A stretch of 48,546 nt of DNA, taken from an uncultured Eubacterium sp. GTDB taxonomy: Bacteria > Bacillota > Clostridia > Lachnospirales > Lachnospiraceae. Position numbers and translations under genes: made by a program. How positions within the stretch are numbered: position 1 is the stretch's first letter; each line of letters opens with the position of its first letter. This document shows positions 24,972 through 33,470 of the stretch, piece after piece. Location: assembly GCA_900548465.1 (NCBI GenBank), contig URKY01000016.1, positions 1 through 48,546 on the forward strand, written 5' to 3'. The notes beneath the pieces were generated by a model. The model saw only the letters and a list, made by a program, of their open reading frames with translations, did not search any database and was not told where the DNA came from.

Positions 24972-25604
24972 TTATATATTTTTTTTACATATATCATTTA
25001 GGCAGCATTTGTCGCAATATGGCTTGGTTCTGGCGGTGCAGACAGCACGACCGTGATACACAAGGCGGTGACAGAAATCGCTTCCCTTTTCGGGAGGAAT
25101 TATTTTCCATAAAGCCATCTCAACTTTCTTAGGTTCTTTGATGTTATCTACTAATCCCATTCTGTTGCAAAGTCGGATACAATGGGTGTCCGTAACAATG
25201 GCCGGTTTCCCGAAAACATCTCCCATTATCAGGTTGGCACTTTTTCTGCCTACTCCCGGAAGTTTCAGTAAATCATCCATATTATCAGGGACTTTGCAAT
25301 TAAATTCATCCTTTAACATTTTCATACAGAGGCTGATATCTCTTGCCTTACTGCGTCCAAGACCACAGGGACGAACAATCTCTTCTATTTCTTCTACCGG
25401 TGCATCAGCTAAAGCTTCAATGGTAGGAAATTTTTCATATAGTGATGGTACAATTTTATTTACACGTTCATCTGTGCATTGGGCAGCAAGACGAACACTG
25501 ATTAATAATTTCCATGCATCGTTGTAGTCCAGACTGCATGCTGCATCAGGATATTCTTTTTCTAATCTTTCTATAATTTCAAGGGCAAGTTCTTTCTTTT
25601 TCAT
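24972..25604 (-). CDS. nth: Endonuclease III
   Basis: The 210-residue bifunctional DNA glycosylase and AP lyase removes oxidised pyrimidines. The helix-hairpin-helix motif LPGVGRKSANLIMG contains catalytic Lys121, and Asp139 lies in VTDTHCIRL. A 4Fe-4S cluster is bound by C189, C197, C200 and C206. Here the first spacing is seven residues instead of the six in E. coli; I think this is a lineage feature, not damage. The length is normal. Its 3' end faces the hairpin element at 24757-24947, which may act as terminator. Confidence 0.95.
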   Translation of the reverse strand: MKKKELALEIIERLEKEYPDAACSLDYNDAWKLLISVRLAAQCTDERVNKIVPSLYEKFPTIEALADAPVEEIEEIVRPCGLGRSKARDISLCMKMLKDEFNCKVPDNMDDLLKLPGVGRKSANLIMGDVFGKPAIVTDTHCIRLCNRMGLVDNIKEPKKVEMALWKIIPPEKGSDFCHRLVYHGRAVCTARTKPYCDKCCLNDICKKNI

Positions 25605-25752
25605 AAAAATAGTCCTTCCTAACTTAAAAAAGTAAAATTTATAGAGAACATTATAACATTAAATAACGAAAGTTTTTATAGGAAAATATAAACTTTTTAT
25701 ATGAACTGTGATAAAATAATTCCATAAGTTTATATGAGGAGGAAATATAGTA

Positions 25753-26661
25753 ATGGAGGATAATAATGTAAGATTTTCCACATCACAAATGCTTAAGTGG
25801 ATGGAATATGTTGCGGACATGAGGCAGGTAAGCCCGGAAAAAATTAAATTATTAAACACTTGCGGTAAAAGAAGAAACGTGTTGGCAACAATAGCAACTC
25901 ACAAAATGATTTTGATTTTTGCTGACGATACACATTCAAATATTCTTTATAAATGCTGGGAAGCAGGATATGGGGATTATGAAATGTATTTTGGAAAAGG
26001 ATATGAACCTGGAGAAATGAAGCACTGCAAGGTAAGTGACTTGATGACAGATCCAATAAGTGGGCCGACAGTTATATTTATTGTTAATGAAAATACAAGA
26101 GAATCTATGATTTTCGGAATGAAGAATGAGAATTTCTCAATGGGAACTGTTAAGTATGTAGGCCATGAAATCAGATCGGTTATTATGAATAAATTAGAGT
26201 TGGATGTAAGCGATGTTGCGTTATTAGTTAATGCAGAAAGTATTAGTATTGAAGCATCAATGGTAGCTTACGAAGGTGTTATTATTGCAGGGGAACGTGA
26301 TAAGGGATCTCTACGAACAATGGAAGAGAATGTTTCCAAGTTCGGTGTTCATAATATCGAAATAATATCTGATTTAGAAGAAGAGACACTGAAAAAACTT
26401 CCAACACCCCGTGTGGCATTTATAGTGGCACAAAAAGAAAATCTCGAGAATGATATTAAGACATTACTTGCAGTAAACCATAATATTAAATTTATTTTCT
26501 ATACGTTGGAATTGGATATTTTAGCAGATATTAAATATATTTTGGAAAAGAATGGTGTAGATGTAACGGAAGTTATGCAGATAACAGTTTCAAAAACTGA
26601 TAGAAACAGCGTGTTTGTGGCACAACCGGCACCATGGATAATTTCAGGCGAGGCAAAATAA
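25753..26661 (+). CDS. Degenerate CobL-like (CbiE/CbiT) protein, probably not a methyltransferase
   Basis: The 302-residue protein is not in any cobalamin operon. Residues about 10-125 resemble the second half of CbiE (LLNTCGKRRNVLATIATHKM, then a D-x-H turn and EAGYGDYEMYFGKGY). Residues 140-240 follow CbiT (VSDVALLVNAESISIEASMV, then FGVHNIEIISDL and LKKLPTPRVAFIV). In CbiT the SAM site is DIGAGTGSxSIE; here the Gly-rich part is replaced by SDVALLVNAES, so SAM binding is unlikely. It is also missing the first 90 or so residues of CobL. A strong GGAGG lies upstream of ATG 25753. It may be a repurposed fold in the ancestry of the neighbouring system. The family is inferred from alignment by eye. 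Confidence 0.6.
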   Translation: MEDNNVRFSTSQMLKWMEYVADMRQVSPEKIKLLNTCGKRRNVLATIATHKMILIFADDTHSNILYKCWEAGYGDYEMYFGKGYEPGEMKHCKVSDLMTDPISGPTVIFIVNENTRESMIFGMKNENFSMGTVKYVGHEIRSVIMNKLELDVSDVALLVNAESISIEASMVAYEGVIIAGERDKGSLRTMEENVSKFGVHNIEIISDLEEETLKKLPTPRVAFIVAQKENLENDIKTLLAVNHNIKFIFYTLELDILADIKYILEKNGVDVTEVMQITVSKTDRNSVFVAQPAPWIISGEAK

Positions 26662-26681
26662 AACAAAATAATATATAGTTA

Positions 26682-26731
26682 AAAAAGAGGATTTGTAGTC
26701 ATTAATAACAAATGGCACAAATTCTCTTTTT
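26682..26731 (+). terminator. Terminator after the CobL-like gene
   Basis: AAAAAGAGGATTTGT (26682-26696) and ACAAATTCTCTTTTT (26717-26731) form a 15-bp stem with one G-U pair and a 20-nt loop. Confidence 0.75.
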
Positions 26732-26760
26732 GATTTTAATAAAAATATAAAATAAATGTG

Positions 26761-26789
26761 TTGACAATACAAATAAAAAGTGATAGCAT
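26761..26789 (+). promoter_or_regulatory. Promoter of the Tad-like operon
   Basis: A perfect TTGACA (26761-26766), a 17-bp spacer and TAGCAT (26784-26789). The leader to the first gene is about 130 nt. No operator is apparent. Confidence 0.6.
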
Positions 26790-26928
26790 AACTTTACCAA
26801 ACATAAAACAACAAAAAGTATATAAAAATTAGTTCGCAATATGTGACTTGTAGCCTATATAATATTAATCTGTAGCCCCAATATACTTTGAAGATTTTGT
26901 TTGGAATATGATAAGGAGGTAAAAGAGT

Positions 26929-27111
26929 ATGGATGTTTTCTTGCAGGAACATGGTAAGACCATTTTTATCGCAGTATGCATTTTACTGTTGGTAGGGGTA
27001 GCCTATGTTATAGGGCCTGTAATCAGCAATGCTGTAAAGGGTGTAGTTGAAAGTTATGCAGGTTCAGTTACATTTGATTCAATAGCCGGAAAAATTCCGA
27101 CAGGAAAGTAG
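26929..27111 (+). CDS. Small pilin-like protein, EHG family (first gene of Tad-like operon)
   Basis: The 60-residue protein reads MDVFLQEHGKT, then one membrane helix (about 12-36, ILLLVGVAYVIGPVIS), and a short polar tail (SYAGSVTFDSIAGK). The N-terminal E-H-G before the helix is shared with the peptides at 29630 and 29770 of the same operon. The overall form is like Flp/Tad pilins, but the usual G-xxxxE-Y/F cleavage motif is missing. It has the strongest ribosome site of the set (AAGGAGG) and is probably the most abundant, which fits a major pilin. Confidence 0.7.
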   Translation: MDVFLQEHGKTIFIAVCILLLVGVAYVIGPVISNAVKGVVESYAGSVTFDSIAGKIPTGK

Positions 27112-27173
27112 GAGCAATAGCTTCCAATTTTATTTAGTAATACACCAAAAAATTACAGAATCGGGGAAAAGGT

Positions 27174-28199
27174 ATGAGAAAATTGTCGCTACCGGACAGA
27201 GCATTTGGTCAACTTTTAAAATATATTAATGATGATGATATTACAGATATTAACTGGAGTAGAAGCTTATGGGTTAATCATCTAAAAAAAGGACGGTATA
27301 AGATAGAAAACTTTGTTTTGGATGATGCATTTATCCAGCAGTTTTACACCAGAATTAGTAATCTGATGAATGTTCAATTTAATAAAAATAATCCACTGTT
27401 AGAAGCGGAAACAGAAAATTTGCGAATATCTATACTTCATGATTCCGTTACCAATACAGGGATTAGTATAAGTATTAGAAAAACTCCGGCTGTTAGGAGA
27501 ATCAACAGAGGCAGAATGATTGAGGAAAACTATTGCACGGGGGAAATAGATATTTTTATGGAAAACGTTATACGATCTCATTGCACCGTGGTCGTAGGGG
27601 GATTACCGGGAGTAGGAAAAACAGAATATGTAAAATATCTGACCAATTATATTCCGGATTATGAAAGAGTATATACTATTGAAGACAATCTGGAGTTAAG
27701 ATATGGGGCAATTAATCCTGAAAAGGATTGTGTGGAAATTAAGGTTAGCGATAGTTTTGGTTATGCGGAAGCTTTAAAAGCTAGTAAAAGACAATTACCA
27801 ACATGGGTGTTGCTGGCTGAAGCCAGAGGAAAGGAAGTAAAGTATTTATTAGAGAACGTTTCGGCAGGCGTTCACTGTCTTACTACCATTCATCTGGATG
27901 ACGCCGGCAAAATCCCCGATAGAATCAGAAACATGGGAGAACAGATTAATGAAAATGATGTTTATTCCTTTATTGATATAGGGGTGCAGTTGCAGTCTGT
28001 TGTAAAACAGGGAGAAAAGATAACGAGATGCATTTCTCAGGTTATGTGTTTCGCCAGAAATAATGAAAAAAATGAAAAACTTTTAATATATGAAGACGGA
28101 AAAATATTAACAAAAAAACTGCCGGAAGACATATTGAGAAAATTTAAATTAGCGGGGATAGATGATCCCTTTACAGGGAGAAATATAAGTGAAGAATAA
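27174..28199 (+). CDS. CpaF/TadA-type secretion ATPase
   Basis: The 341-residue cytoplasmic ATPase of the VirB11/TadA group powers pilus assembly. An N-terminal domain (about 1-135, with DDITDINWSRSLWVN) is followed by Walker A GGLPGVGKTE (142-151), Asp box TIEDNLELRYGA (168-179), Walker B TWVLLAEARGKE (210-221), and His box AGVHCLTTIHLDD (231-243). All catalytic residues are present. The size is near the short end for CpaF and there is no separate TadZ-like gene nearby. It starts 62 bp after the pilin-like gene and its stop overlaps the next start by 11 bp. Confidence 0.92.
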   Translation: MRKLSLPDRAFGQLLKYINDDDITDINWSRSLWVNHLKKGRYKIENFVLDDAFIQQFYTRISNLMNVQFNKNNPLLEAETENLRISILHDSVTNTGISISIRKTPAVRRINRGRMIEENYCTGEIDIFMENVIRSHCTVVVGGLPGVGKTEYVKYLTNYIPDYERVYTIEDNLELRYGAINPEKDCVEIKVSDSFGYAEALKASKRQLPTWVLLAEARGKEVKYLLENVSAGVHCLTTIHLDDAGKIPDRIRNMGEQINENDVYSFIDIGVQLQSVVKQGEKITRCISQVMCFARNNEKNEKLLIYEDGKILTKKLPEDILRKFKLAGIDDPFTGRNISEE

Positions 28200-29505
28200 A
28201 TGTATAAATATAATCAAAGATTCCTTGAAAATAGTACTTCTTGTCTGCAGTGTATGTCTTGTGTACAAACTTAGCATAACATCTGTTGTTATTTGTAGTG
28301 TGGCTGCTATTATATATAATGTTTTTTATGAAAAACAGGAGAAAATCAGAAAATATTATTTAAATAAATATTACGATGTTGTTCAGTATATGGAGCAGAT
28401 GATTTACTCGTTTAAGAAACAGCCGAAAATTAGGGAAGCATTGTCAGATGCTCAAAAAGTAAGTACAGAGAGAATGAAGGAAATTATTGAAGAAGTACTG
28501 GTAAGCATAGACTCAAAGGCTACTGAAAACATTTATGAGGAATCACTTGATATTATTGGGAAAGAATATGACTGTAAAAGGTTAAGATCATTACATAGTT
28601 TTCTGATTAAAATTGAGAAAAATGGTGGAGAGTACGAAACATATATAAACATATTGTTAGAGGACATTAAAGAATGGAGTGACAGATTATCTTTGTTTAT
28701 CAGGGATGTTAACAGGGTTAAAAGAAATGTTATTATATCTATATTTTCAACTTTAATAACCTGTGGTTTTATGGCATATCTCATTCCAAAAGAGTATCAA
28801 TACACAAATCATATAATTTACCAGATTGTGTCTACAGTTATGATAATTTTAATGTTGCAGATATTTTTGACAGTTAACAAAAAGTTAAATTATAACTGGA
28901 TAAAAGAGAAAGAATTAATGCCTGAAAATATGGTTATGAAATATTATTCTCTGGTGGAACGGGGACAGCAGGGCAAAAGAGAACTTTCCCTGTTAGAGAG
29001 AATGTCCTATAAGAAGGCAAAGAAAAGTCTGGAAAATGAAATAAAAAAGGCATTTCCGGATTGGATAAGGGATGTTGCAATTAATTTACAAAATGAGACA
29101 GTACAGTCGGCAATAGAAAATTCCTACGAAAACGCTGCTTTTGTGTTGAAGAGACCTATTAGAAAATTATTAATAGATTTTGAAAGATATCCTATTGGAA
29201 TTGAACCATATGACAATTTCTTAAGTGGTTTTGACCTTATGGAAATAAAATCTTCCATGAAAATGTTTTATTCAATAAACCAACTTGGAAATGAACAGTC
29301 AGATAAGCAGATTGATGCCATCATTGACAGGAATAATAAGATGACAAGACAGGCGGAAGAAATGAAAAATAAAGACAGAATCGGAATAGCGGGAATGTTT
29401 TCAGCAATACCAATGTTAATCGGAGTAGGAAAAATTATGAGTGATATGGTTCTAATGGTTATTGTATTTACGTCATCCATATCAAATGTAATTAATGGAG
29501 GATGA
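28189..29505 (+). CDS. GspF/TadB-TadC-like pilus platform membrane protein
   Basis: The 438-residue protein starts at a GTG inside the ATPase gene (GGGAGAAAT upstream). It has a membrane hairpin at the N-terminus (about 14-47), a cytoplasmic helical domain (50-180), a hairpin (184-233, ISIFSTLITCGFMAYLI and ending QIFLTV), another cytoplasmic domain (240-390), and two last spans (397-435). This is the GspF two-domain layout that TadB and TadC share between two genes elsewhere. One protein doing both jobs would make a smaller machine. It is next to the ATPase it would contact. Sequence similarity is weak, so the call rests on topology and context. Confidence 0.75.
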   Translation: MKNKCINIIKDSLKIVLLVCSVCLVYKLSITSVVICSVAAIIYNVFYEKQEKIRKYYLNKYYDVVQYMEQMIYSFKKQPKIREALSDAQKVSTERMKEIIEEVLVSIDSKATENIYEESLDIIGKEYDCKRLRSLHSFLIKIEKNGGEYETYINILLEDIKEWSDRLSLFIRDVNRVKRNVIISIFSTLITCGFMAYLIPKEYQYTNHIIYQIVSTVMIILMLQIFLTVNKKLNYNWIKEKELMPENMVMKYYSLVERGQQGKRELSLLERMSYKKAKKSLENEIKKAFPDWIRDVAINLQNETVQSAIENSYENAAFVLKRPIRKLLIDFERYPIGIEPYDNFLSGFDLMEIKSSMKMFYSINQLGNEQSDKQIDAIIDRNNKMTRQAEEMKNKDRIGIAGMFSAIPMLIGVGKIMSDMVLMVIVFTSSISNVINGG

Positions 29506-29507
29506 AT

Positions 29508-29615
29508 ATGAAGTTATTATTGTCACAGGCAGGAGAGTGCTTTGTGTATGGAATAATACTACTGTTTGTTATAACAGGTTTTTATGAAATACTGCAGACA
29601 GTGACGAATATATAG
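29508..29615 (+). CDS. 35-residue membrane peptide of the Tad-like operon
   Basis: ATG 29508 has GGAGGA 5 bp upstream. The peptide (MKLLLSQAGECFVYGI, then LLFVITGFYEILQTVTNI) is one helix with a polar QAGE in the place of the EHG found in its neighbours. It is too short to have been called by usual gene finders. It begins two bases after the platform gene. It is likely a minor pilin or small assembly factor. Confidence 0.6.
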   Translation: MKLLLSQAGECFVYGIILLFVITGFYEILQTVTNI

Positions 29616-29629
29616 TGAGGGAGAAAAGT

Positions 29630-29767
29630 ATGGAACAATTTATTACGGAACATGGGGGTATTATAATCAGTGGAATTATATCAGTTATTTCAATAATACT
29701 TATTTTTATGGTGGTCATTGCGGTTAGTAATATGGATGCTTATGCATTGACAGCTATGGGAGGATAA
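29630..29767 (+). CDS. 45-residue EHG-type membrane peptide
   Basis: ATG 29630 has GAGGGAG upstream. The peptide starts MEQFITEHGGIIISGI, a long membrane helix follows (to about residue 32), and it ends SNMDAYALTAMGG. The same N-terminal signature is seen in the proteins at 26929 and 29770. It is probably a pilin-like subunit, inferred from the operon. It ends two bases before the next gene. Confidence 0.6.
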   Translation: MEQFITEHGGIIISGIISVISIILIFMVVIAVSNMDAYALTAMGG

Positions 29768-29769
29768 GC

Positions 29770-30174
29770 ATGGATAATTTCTTGGAGGAACATGGTGAAA
29801 TACTTATTTACGGCATTGTGTCAATTATTATGATTATATTGATTTGCAATGTATGTCAGGATAAGTGGAGAATGCTTATTCCGGAATATAATAATAAGCA
29901 GAGTAAAAACAGTAGCGATTTTATTAGAAAAAATTTTGAAAAATATCCTGTTATTCAGTCAGAGGATATTATATATGTAGAATGTATGAAGCAAAAGTTT
30001 GACTTTAGAAAATATGTTACGGCACGGGACTGTAATGGAAGGGATATAAGTTCAAGATTAATAATGTATGGAAAAGTTGATATGTCAAAAGCGGGGATAT
30101 ACAAAATAAAATGTAGGGTAAGCGATGACAGGGAGTTGTCATGTACGAAATATATAAATGTAATAGTGGAGTAG
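29770..30174 (+). CDS. EHG-type membrane stem fused to an Ig-like (DUF5011-like) domain
   Basis: The 134-residue protein starts MDNFLEEHGEILIYGI, has one membrane helix (about 10-30), a linker (about 31-70), then a domain of about 60 residues (YVTARDCNGRDISSRL, GKVDMSKAGIYKIKCRVSD) that follows the DUF5011/bacterial Ig-like pattern and ends in INVIVE. The helix is the same as in the small peptides before it. This suggests one subunit that displays an Ig-like domain outside. It is encoded between the small peptides and the TadE-like protein. Confidence 0.65.
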   Translation: MDNFLEEHGEILIYGIVSIIMIILICNVCQDKWRMLIPEYNNKQSKNSSDFIRKNFEKYPVIQSEDIIYVECMKQKFDFRKYVTARDCNGRDISSRLIMYGKVDMSKAGIYKIKCRVSDDRELSCTKYINVIVE

Positions 30175-30178
30175 AAAG

Positions 30179-30523
30179 ATGAAAATAACAATAGAGATGT
30201 TTTCTACAATTATTGCTATTACGCTGGCATGTATTTTGTTTTCATCAATTATAAGCAGTAATAATCAGATGGCAACAGCGAGAGATTATTACAATGTTGT
30301 TGTTAACAGAATAGAGGACAGTAATTGCAATCAGGAAGTAATAGATGATTGTAGAGATGAAGCAGATAAGCGGGGATATGAGTTAAAAATAGAAGACATG
30401 ACCGTTAATGAGGAACAGCCAAGTAGACTGGTGATACTAAAATACAGCATTACATTGCCGATTTTTAGTTTGTTTGGAGAAGAGTTAAAGAAAGAATCAA
30501 TAATTGAGGGGTATGCAAGATAG
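30179..30523 (+). CDS. TadE-like / DUF4320-type minor pilin
   Basis: The 114-residue protein has an N-terminal membrane helix (about 8-29), then an acidic extracellular domain with MATARDYYNVVVNRIEDSNC, split as ATARDYYNVVVNRIED plus NCNQEVIDDC, and ends ESIIEGYAR. The ATARxYxNxVVxxIE pattern is typical of the minor pilin gene in Lachnospiraceae Tad clusters. A GGAG lies upstream at 30169. It is one base from the next gene. Confidence 0.75.
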   Translation: MKITIEMFSTIIAITLACILFSSIISSNNQMATARDYYNVVVNRIEDSNCNQEVIDDCRDEADKRGYELKIEDMTVNEEQPSRLVILKYSITLPIFSLFGEELKKESIIEGYAR

Positions 30524-30524
30524 T

Positions 30525-33080
30525 ATGAAGAAAATCTTTATTGCGGAAATAATTATGGTACTATTCGGAGTGATAGTTATGGGAGTTACTTCTGTAGCAG
30601 CTTATGAGGGCTCGGGGACAAAAGGTAAGCCATATATAGTAAAAAATGAAAATGATTATGCGACGGTTCTTACATCAAAATCAAAAAGTGGATGGGTATA
30701 CATTGCAATTGGAAATAATATAACAATTACGAAAACAATTATCGTTCAAAAAGGTAAATTTCGAATATATGCTAAAGACCAAAGCAGAACAATTAAAAGA
30801 TCCAGTGATGCAGGTAGCGTAGTAAATAAAAATCCAAGTTATTGCATGATATTGGATGGTAGCACCCACATTGAATTCGGTAATTATAAATTAAGTGGTT
30901 ATGTTATTAATTTAGACGGAAATCGCTCGGATTTTGAAAAAAGAGGAGTAAGGAGTTCAGGATGGATGTATATAAAGGCAGATGCAAGATTGACGCTGAA
31001 TAATAATAGTTCCCTCAAAAATGTAATAAATAATAAAATAAAAGCAGATGGCTCAGCAATAAGATGTGTAGGCGAGCTGAATTTAAATGGAAAAATATCT
31101 AATTGCAAAGGAGTGAACGGAGGCGCAATTAAGGTACAGGGAGGGAGTCTTACTGTTAATTTGAACACGGAAATAAGTGATTGCGAATCAGTTACTGAAG
31201 GCGGAGCAATATACGGATATCTTGGATGCAGTGTAACAATGAAGGGGGGAGCAATAAGAAACTGTAAGTCTGCAGAAGAAGGCGGTGGCATATTTATTAG
31301 CGGACAATCAGTTTGCAGAATAAATGGTGGTACTATAAGTAACAATGAGGCCGGCAAATCTGCAGGAGGTGTTTTCGCAGGATATGGTGCAAGCCTCTTT
31401 GTGGGAACACAGGGAAACGGAGGTCCGGAGATTTCTTACAACAATGCTAAAGGAAGTGGTGGAGGAGTAAGATGCAATGGTGGAGAAACGGATTACGCCG
31501 GAGGTGTTACATATTTTTACGGCGGCAAAATAAAAAATAATTATGCCGGAAAGAATGGTGGGGGTATATCCTGTGGCCCATCCAATCCCAAAATGGAATC
31601 CAGAATTTATCTGAAGGATATTAAAGTGGAAAATAACAGAAGTGTTAATGGAGGAGGAGGTATACGTATTGCTGAAAATGTTCATGGTACATCCGGGGGC
31701 AGTATTATTATACAAAACTGCACCTTTAATGGAAATGATTCTCGAAGCAGTGGCGGCGGAATTATTTTGTATAGTAATGTTGAAGCTACTGACAGTGTTT
31801 TTTCTAATAATACATGTAAAAACAATGGTGGAGGAATTAACATTAACGTGGGTGCAATATTACATATGAAAAACAGTTATTCTAGAGGCAATAATTGTGG
31901 GGGAAATGGAAAAGGAGTATATGTTTTAGGACTTTTTAAAATAAGTGGCAATACATATATGGATTCACAAAACGAGGTATATCTTACTAAAAACACATAC
32001 ATTGATGTTGTAGGAAAATTGAATAAATCATCAGGATTAATTGCTGACATCAAATCAGAAATAAATGATAATGGAACGAAACTGGTAAGAGCTAATTACA
32101 CAGGAACAACGCCGTCAAAGGAATTGTATTACAATGATGTGGCAGATAATGAATATAATGCCACGGGCATTGAAAATAAAAAATATAGATTAAGCAGCAG
32201 TCCCAATAAGGTCTTAAGGCCATCTGAAAAAGTTAATGGAATAACAAATGAGTGGATTATAATTAGCGAAAAATATGAAATAAAATATAACAAAAACTGC
32301 AGTGACAATGTAGTTGCTTTTCCTATTGCAAGAAAGAAATTCTGGAATGAGGATGCAATTATATGGGAAGATAAGATAATAAGAAAAGGCTTTACAACAA
32401 GTCAGGACAGGCATTGGAACACTAAAGCGGATGGAATGGGAGAATGTATAAAACCGGCATCAGTATACAAGAAAAATGCCAATGTGCAATTGTATGCAAT
32501 ATGGGAAAAGGCGGAGGTTACATCTATAACCATAATACCTAAAACCAGATATTTCATAAAAGGACAAAAAATAGTTTTAGATAAAGATGAATTGCTAAAA
32601 AAAGTGTTTGTTAAAGATAATTTAGACACGGATACAGTTTATGATTTGAGAATTACGGAAATAAGTGATATTGAAACAGATATTGTAAAGGGAGAAGATA
32701 TTAAACCAGAAAATTATATAACAACCAAGAAGTGCAATACATACACAGTAACACTGGAAACCAAAACAAAAAACGGTAATGTGACTGCAAAGGCGACAAT
32801 GATTGTATATGTATTAGAGTCACCTGGTGAATGGACACGGGTAAGATTTGTTTCAATAGATTATTTAGACACATTAACAACCAATTCAAAATGGTATAGA
32901 AGCCTGAATAATATAATATCTCTCAGTCTTAAGAAAAAACAGGGCGAGGGATTGTGTATGATAGATATAAATAAAGATAAGGTAAAGGAATTAAAAAGCA
33001 GAGTTAAAAATAACGGATATAAAATAGACGGCAAAATAAATAGGATTTTATCGGATGAGTTAAATATACAGATTAAATAA
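30525..33080 (+). CDS. Secreted beta-helix surface protein of the Tad-like operon
   Basis: The protein of about 851 residues begins MKKIFIAEIIMVLFGV with a signal peptide (to about residue 26). The frame opens further upstream at a TTG (30504), but ATG 30525 follows the previous stop by one base. Residues about 170-475 are Gly-rich turns (GGAIYGYLG, EEGGGIFISG, SGGGVRCNGG, NGGGISCGPS, SSGGGIILYS), a right-handed parallel beta-helix like polymorphic surface proteins. Residues 585-660 resemble an InlB B-repeat (YEIKYNKNC to LYAIWEK). The last 190 residues are an Ig-like region plus a unique charged end. There is no LPXTG or other anchor. Its position inside the pilus operon suggests it is the cargo or tip adhesin. 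Confidence 0.8.
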   Translation: MKKIFIAEIIMVLFGVIVMGVTSVAAYEGSGTKGKPYIVKNENDYATVLTSKSKSGWVYIAIGNNITITKTIIVQKGKFRIYAKDQSRTIKRSSDAGSVVNKNPSYCMILDGSTHIEFGNYKLSGYVINLDGNRSDFEKRGVRSSGWMYIKADARLTLNNNSSLKNVINNKIKADGSAIRCVGELNLNGKISNCKGVNGGAIKVQGGSLTVNLNTEISDCESVTEGGAIYGYLGCSVTMKGGAIRNCKSAEEGGGIFISGQSVCRINGGTISNNEAGKSAGGVFAGYGASLFVGTQGNGGPEISYNNAKGSGGGVRCNGGETDYAGGVTYFYGGKIKNNYAGKNGGGISCGPSNPKMESRIYLKDIKVENNRSVNGGGGIRIAENVHGTSGGSIIIQNCTFNGNDSRSSGGGIILYSNVEATDSVFSNNTCKNNGGGININVGAILHMKNSYSRGNNCGGNGKGVYVLGLFKISGNTYMDSQNEVYLTKNTYIDVVGKLNKSSGLIADIKSEINDNGTKLVRANYTGTTPSKELYYNDVADNEYNATGIENKKYRLSSSPNKVLRPSEKVNGITNEWIIISEKYEIKYNKNCSDNVVAFPIARKKFWNEDAIIWEDKIIRKGFTTSQDRHWNTKADGMGECIKPASVYKKNANVQLYAIWEKAEVTSITIIPKTRYFIKGQKIVLDKDELLKKVFVKDNLDTDTVYDLRITEISDIETDIVKGEDIKPENYITTKKCNTYTVTLETKTKNGNVTAKATMIVYVLESPGEWTRVRFVSIDYLDTLTTNSKWYRSLNNIISLSLKKKQGEGLCMIDINKDKVKELKSRVKNNGYKIDGKINRILSDELNIQIK

Positions 33081-33095
33081 AAGTTAGGAGTATGA

Positions 33096-33470
33096 ATGAA
33101 ACAAATTATTATAACTATAGGCATGGCGGTGATTATTATGTTAGTTTCATTAACCCTGATATCGGTAGAAAGTAAAGAAACAAGAAAAGAGGAATTAAAC
33201 AGGGGAGTGGCTGCTGCAGTAAAACAGACAGTCAATGAAAGTAAAAGAGACGGGCAGCAAAGTATAAAAAGCAATAATGATATGGTTGCACAGTTTGTAA
33301 ATACTTTATGTGTCAGCATTGGAAGTGACGGAGACATATCGGTGGAAGTTATGGGTGTGGATTACATAGAAGGAATGCTGGACGTTTTAGTTACTGAAAG
33401 TTTCAATTATCCAAATGGCGGAAATGGAAAAATTCGGGTGCGAAAATGCGCAATATACGACAGTAACTAA
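33096..33470 (+). CDS. Minor pilin-like protein (last gene of Tad-like operon)
   Basis: The 124-residue protein has an N-terminal membrane helix (about 4-24), a charged stretch (ESKETRKEELNRGVAAAVKQ) and a C-terminal domain DMVAQFVNTLCVSIGSDGDI then MLDVLVTESFNYPNGGNGK. This C-terminal pattern occurs in the last membrane gene of other Lachnospiraceae Tad clusters as I recall. Its stop codon overlaps the stop of birA on the other strand by three bases, with no terminator between. Confidence 0.7.
   Translation: MKQIIITIGMAVIIMLVSLTLISVESKETRKEELNRGVAAAVKQTVNESKRDGQQSIKSNNDMVAQFVNTLCVSIGSDGDISVEVMGVDYIEGMLDVLVTESFNYPNGGNGKIRVRKCAIYDSN

Noticed and set aside
26929..27111. Classical Flp pilin
   Set aside because: The G-xxxxE-Y/F processing motif is not found, so it is called only pilin-like.
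28189..29505. Translational frameshift between ATPase and platform gene
   Set aside because: A normal GTG start with a ribosome site explains the 11-base overlap.
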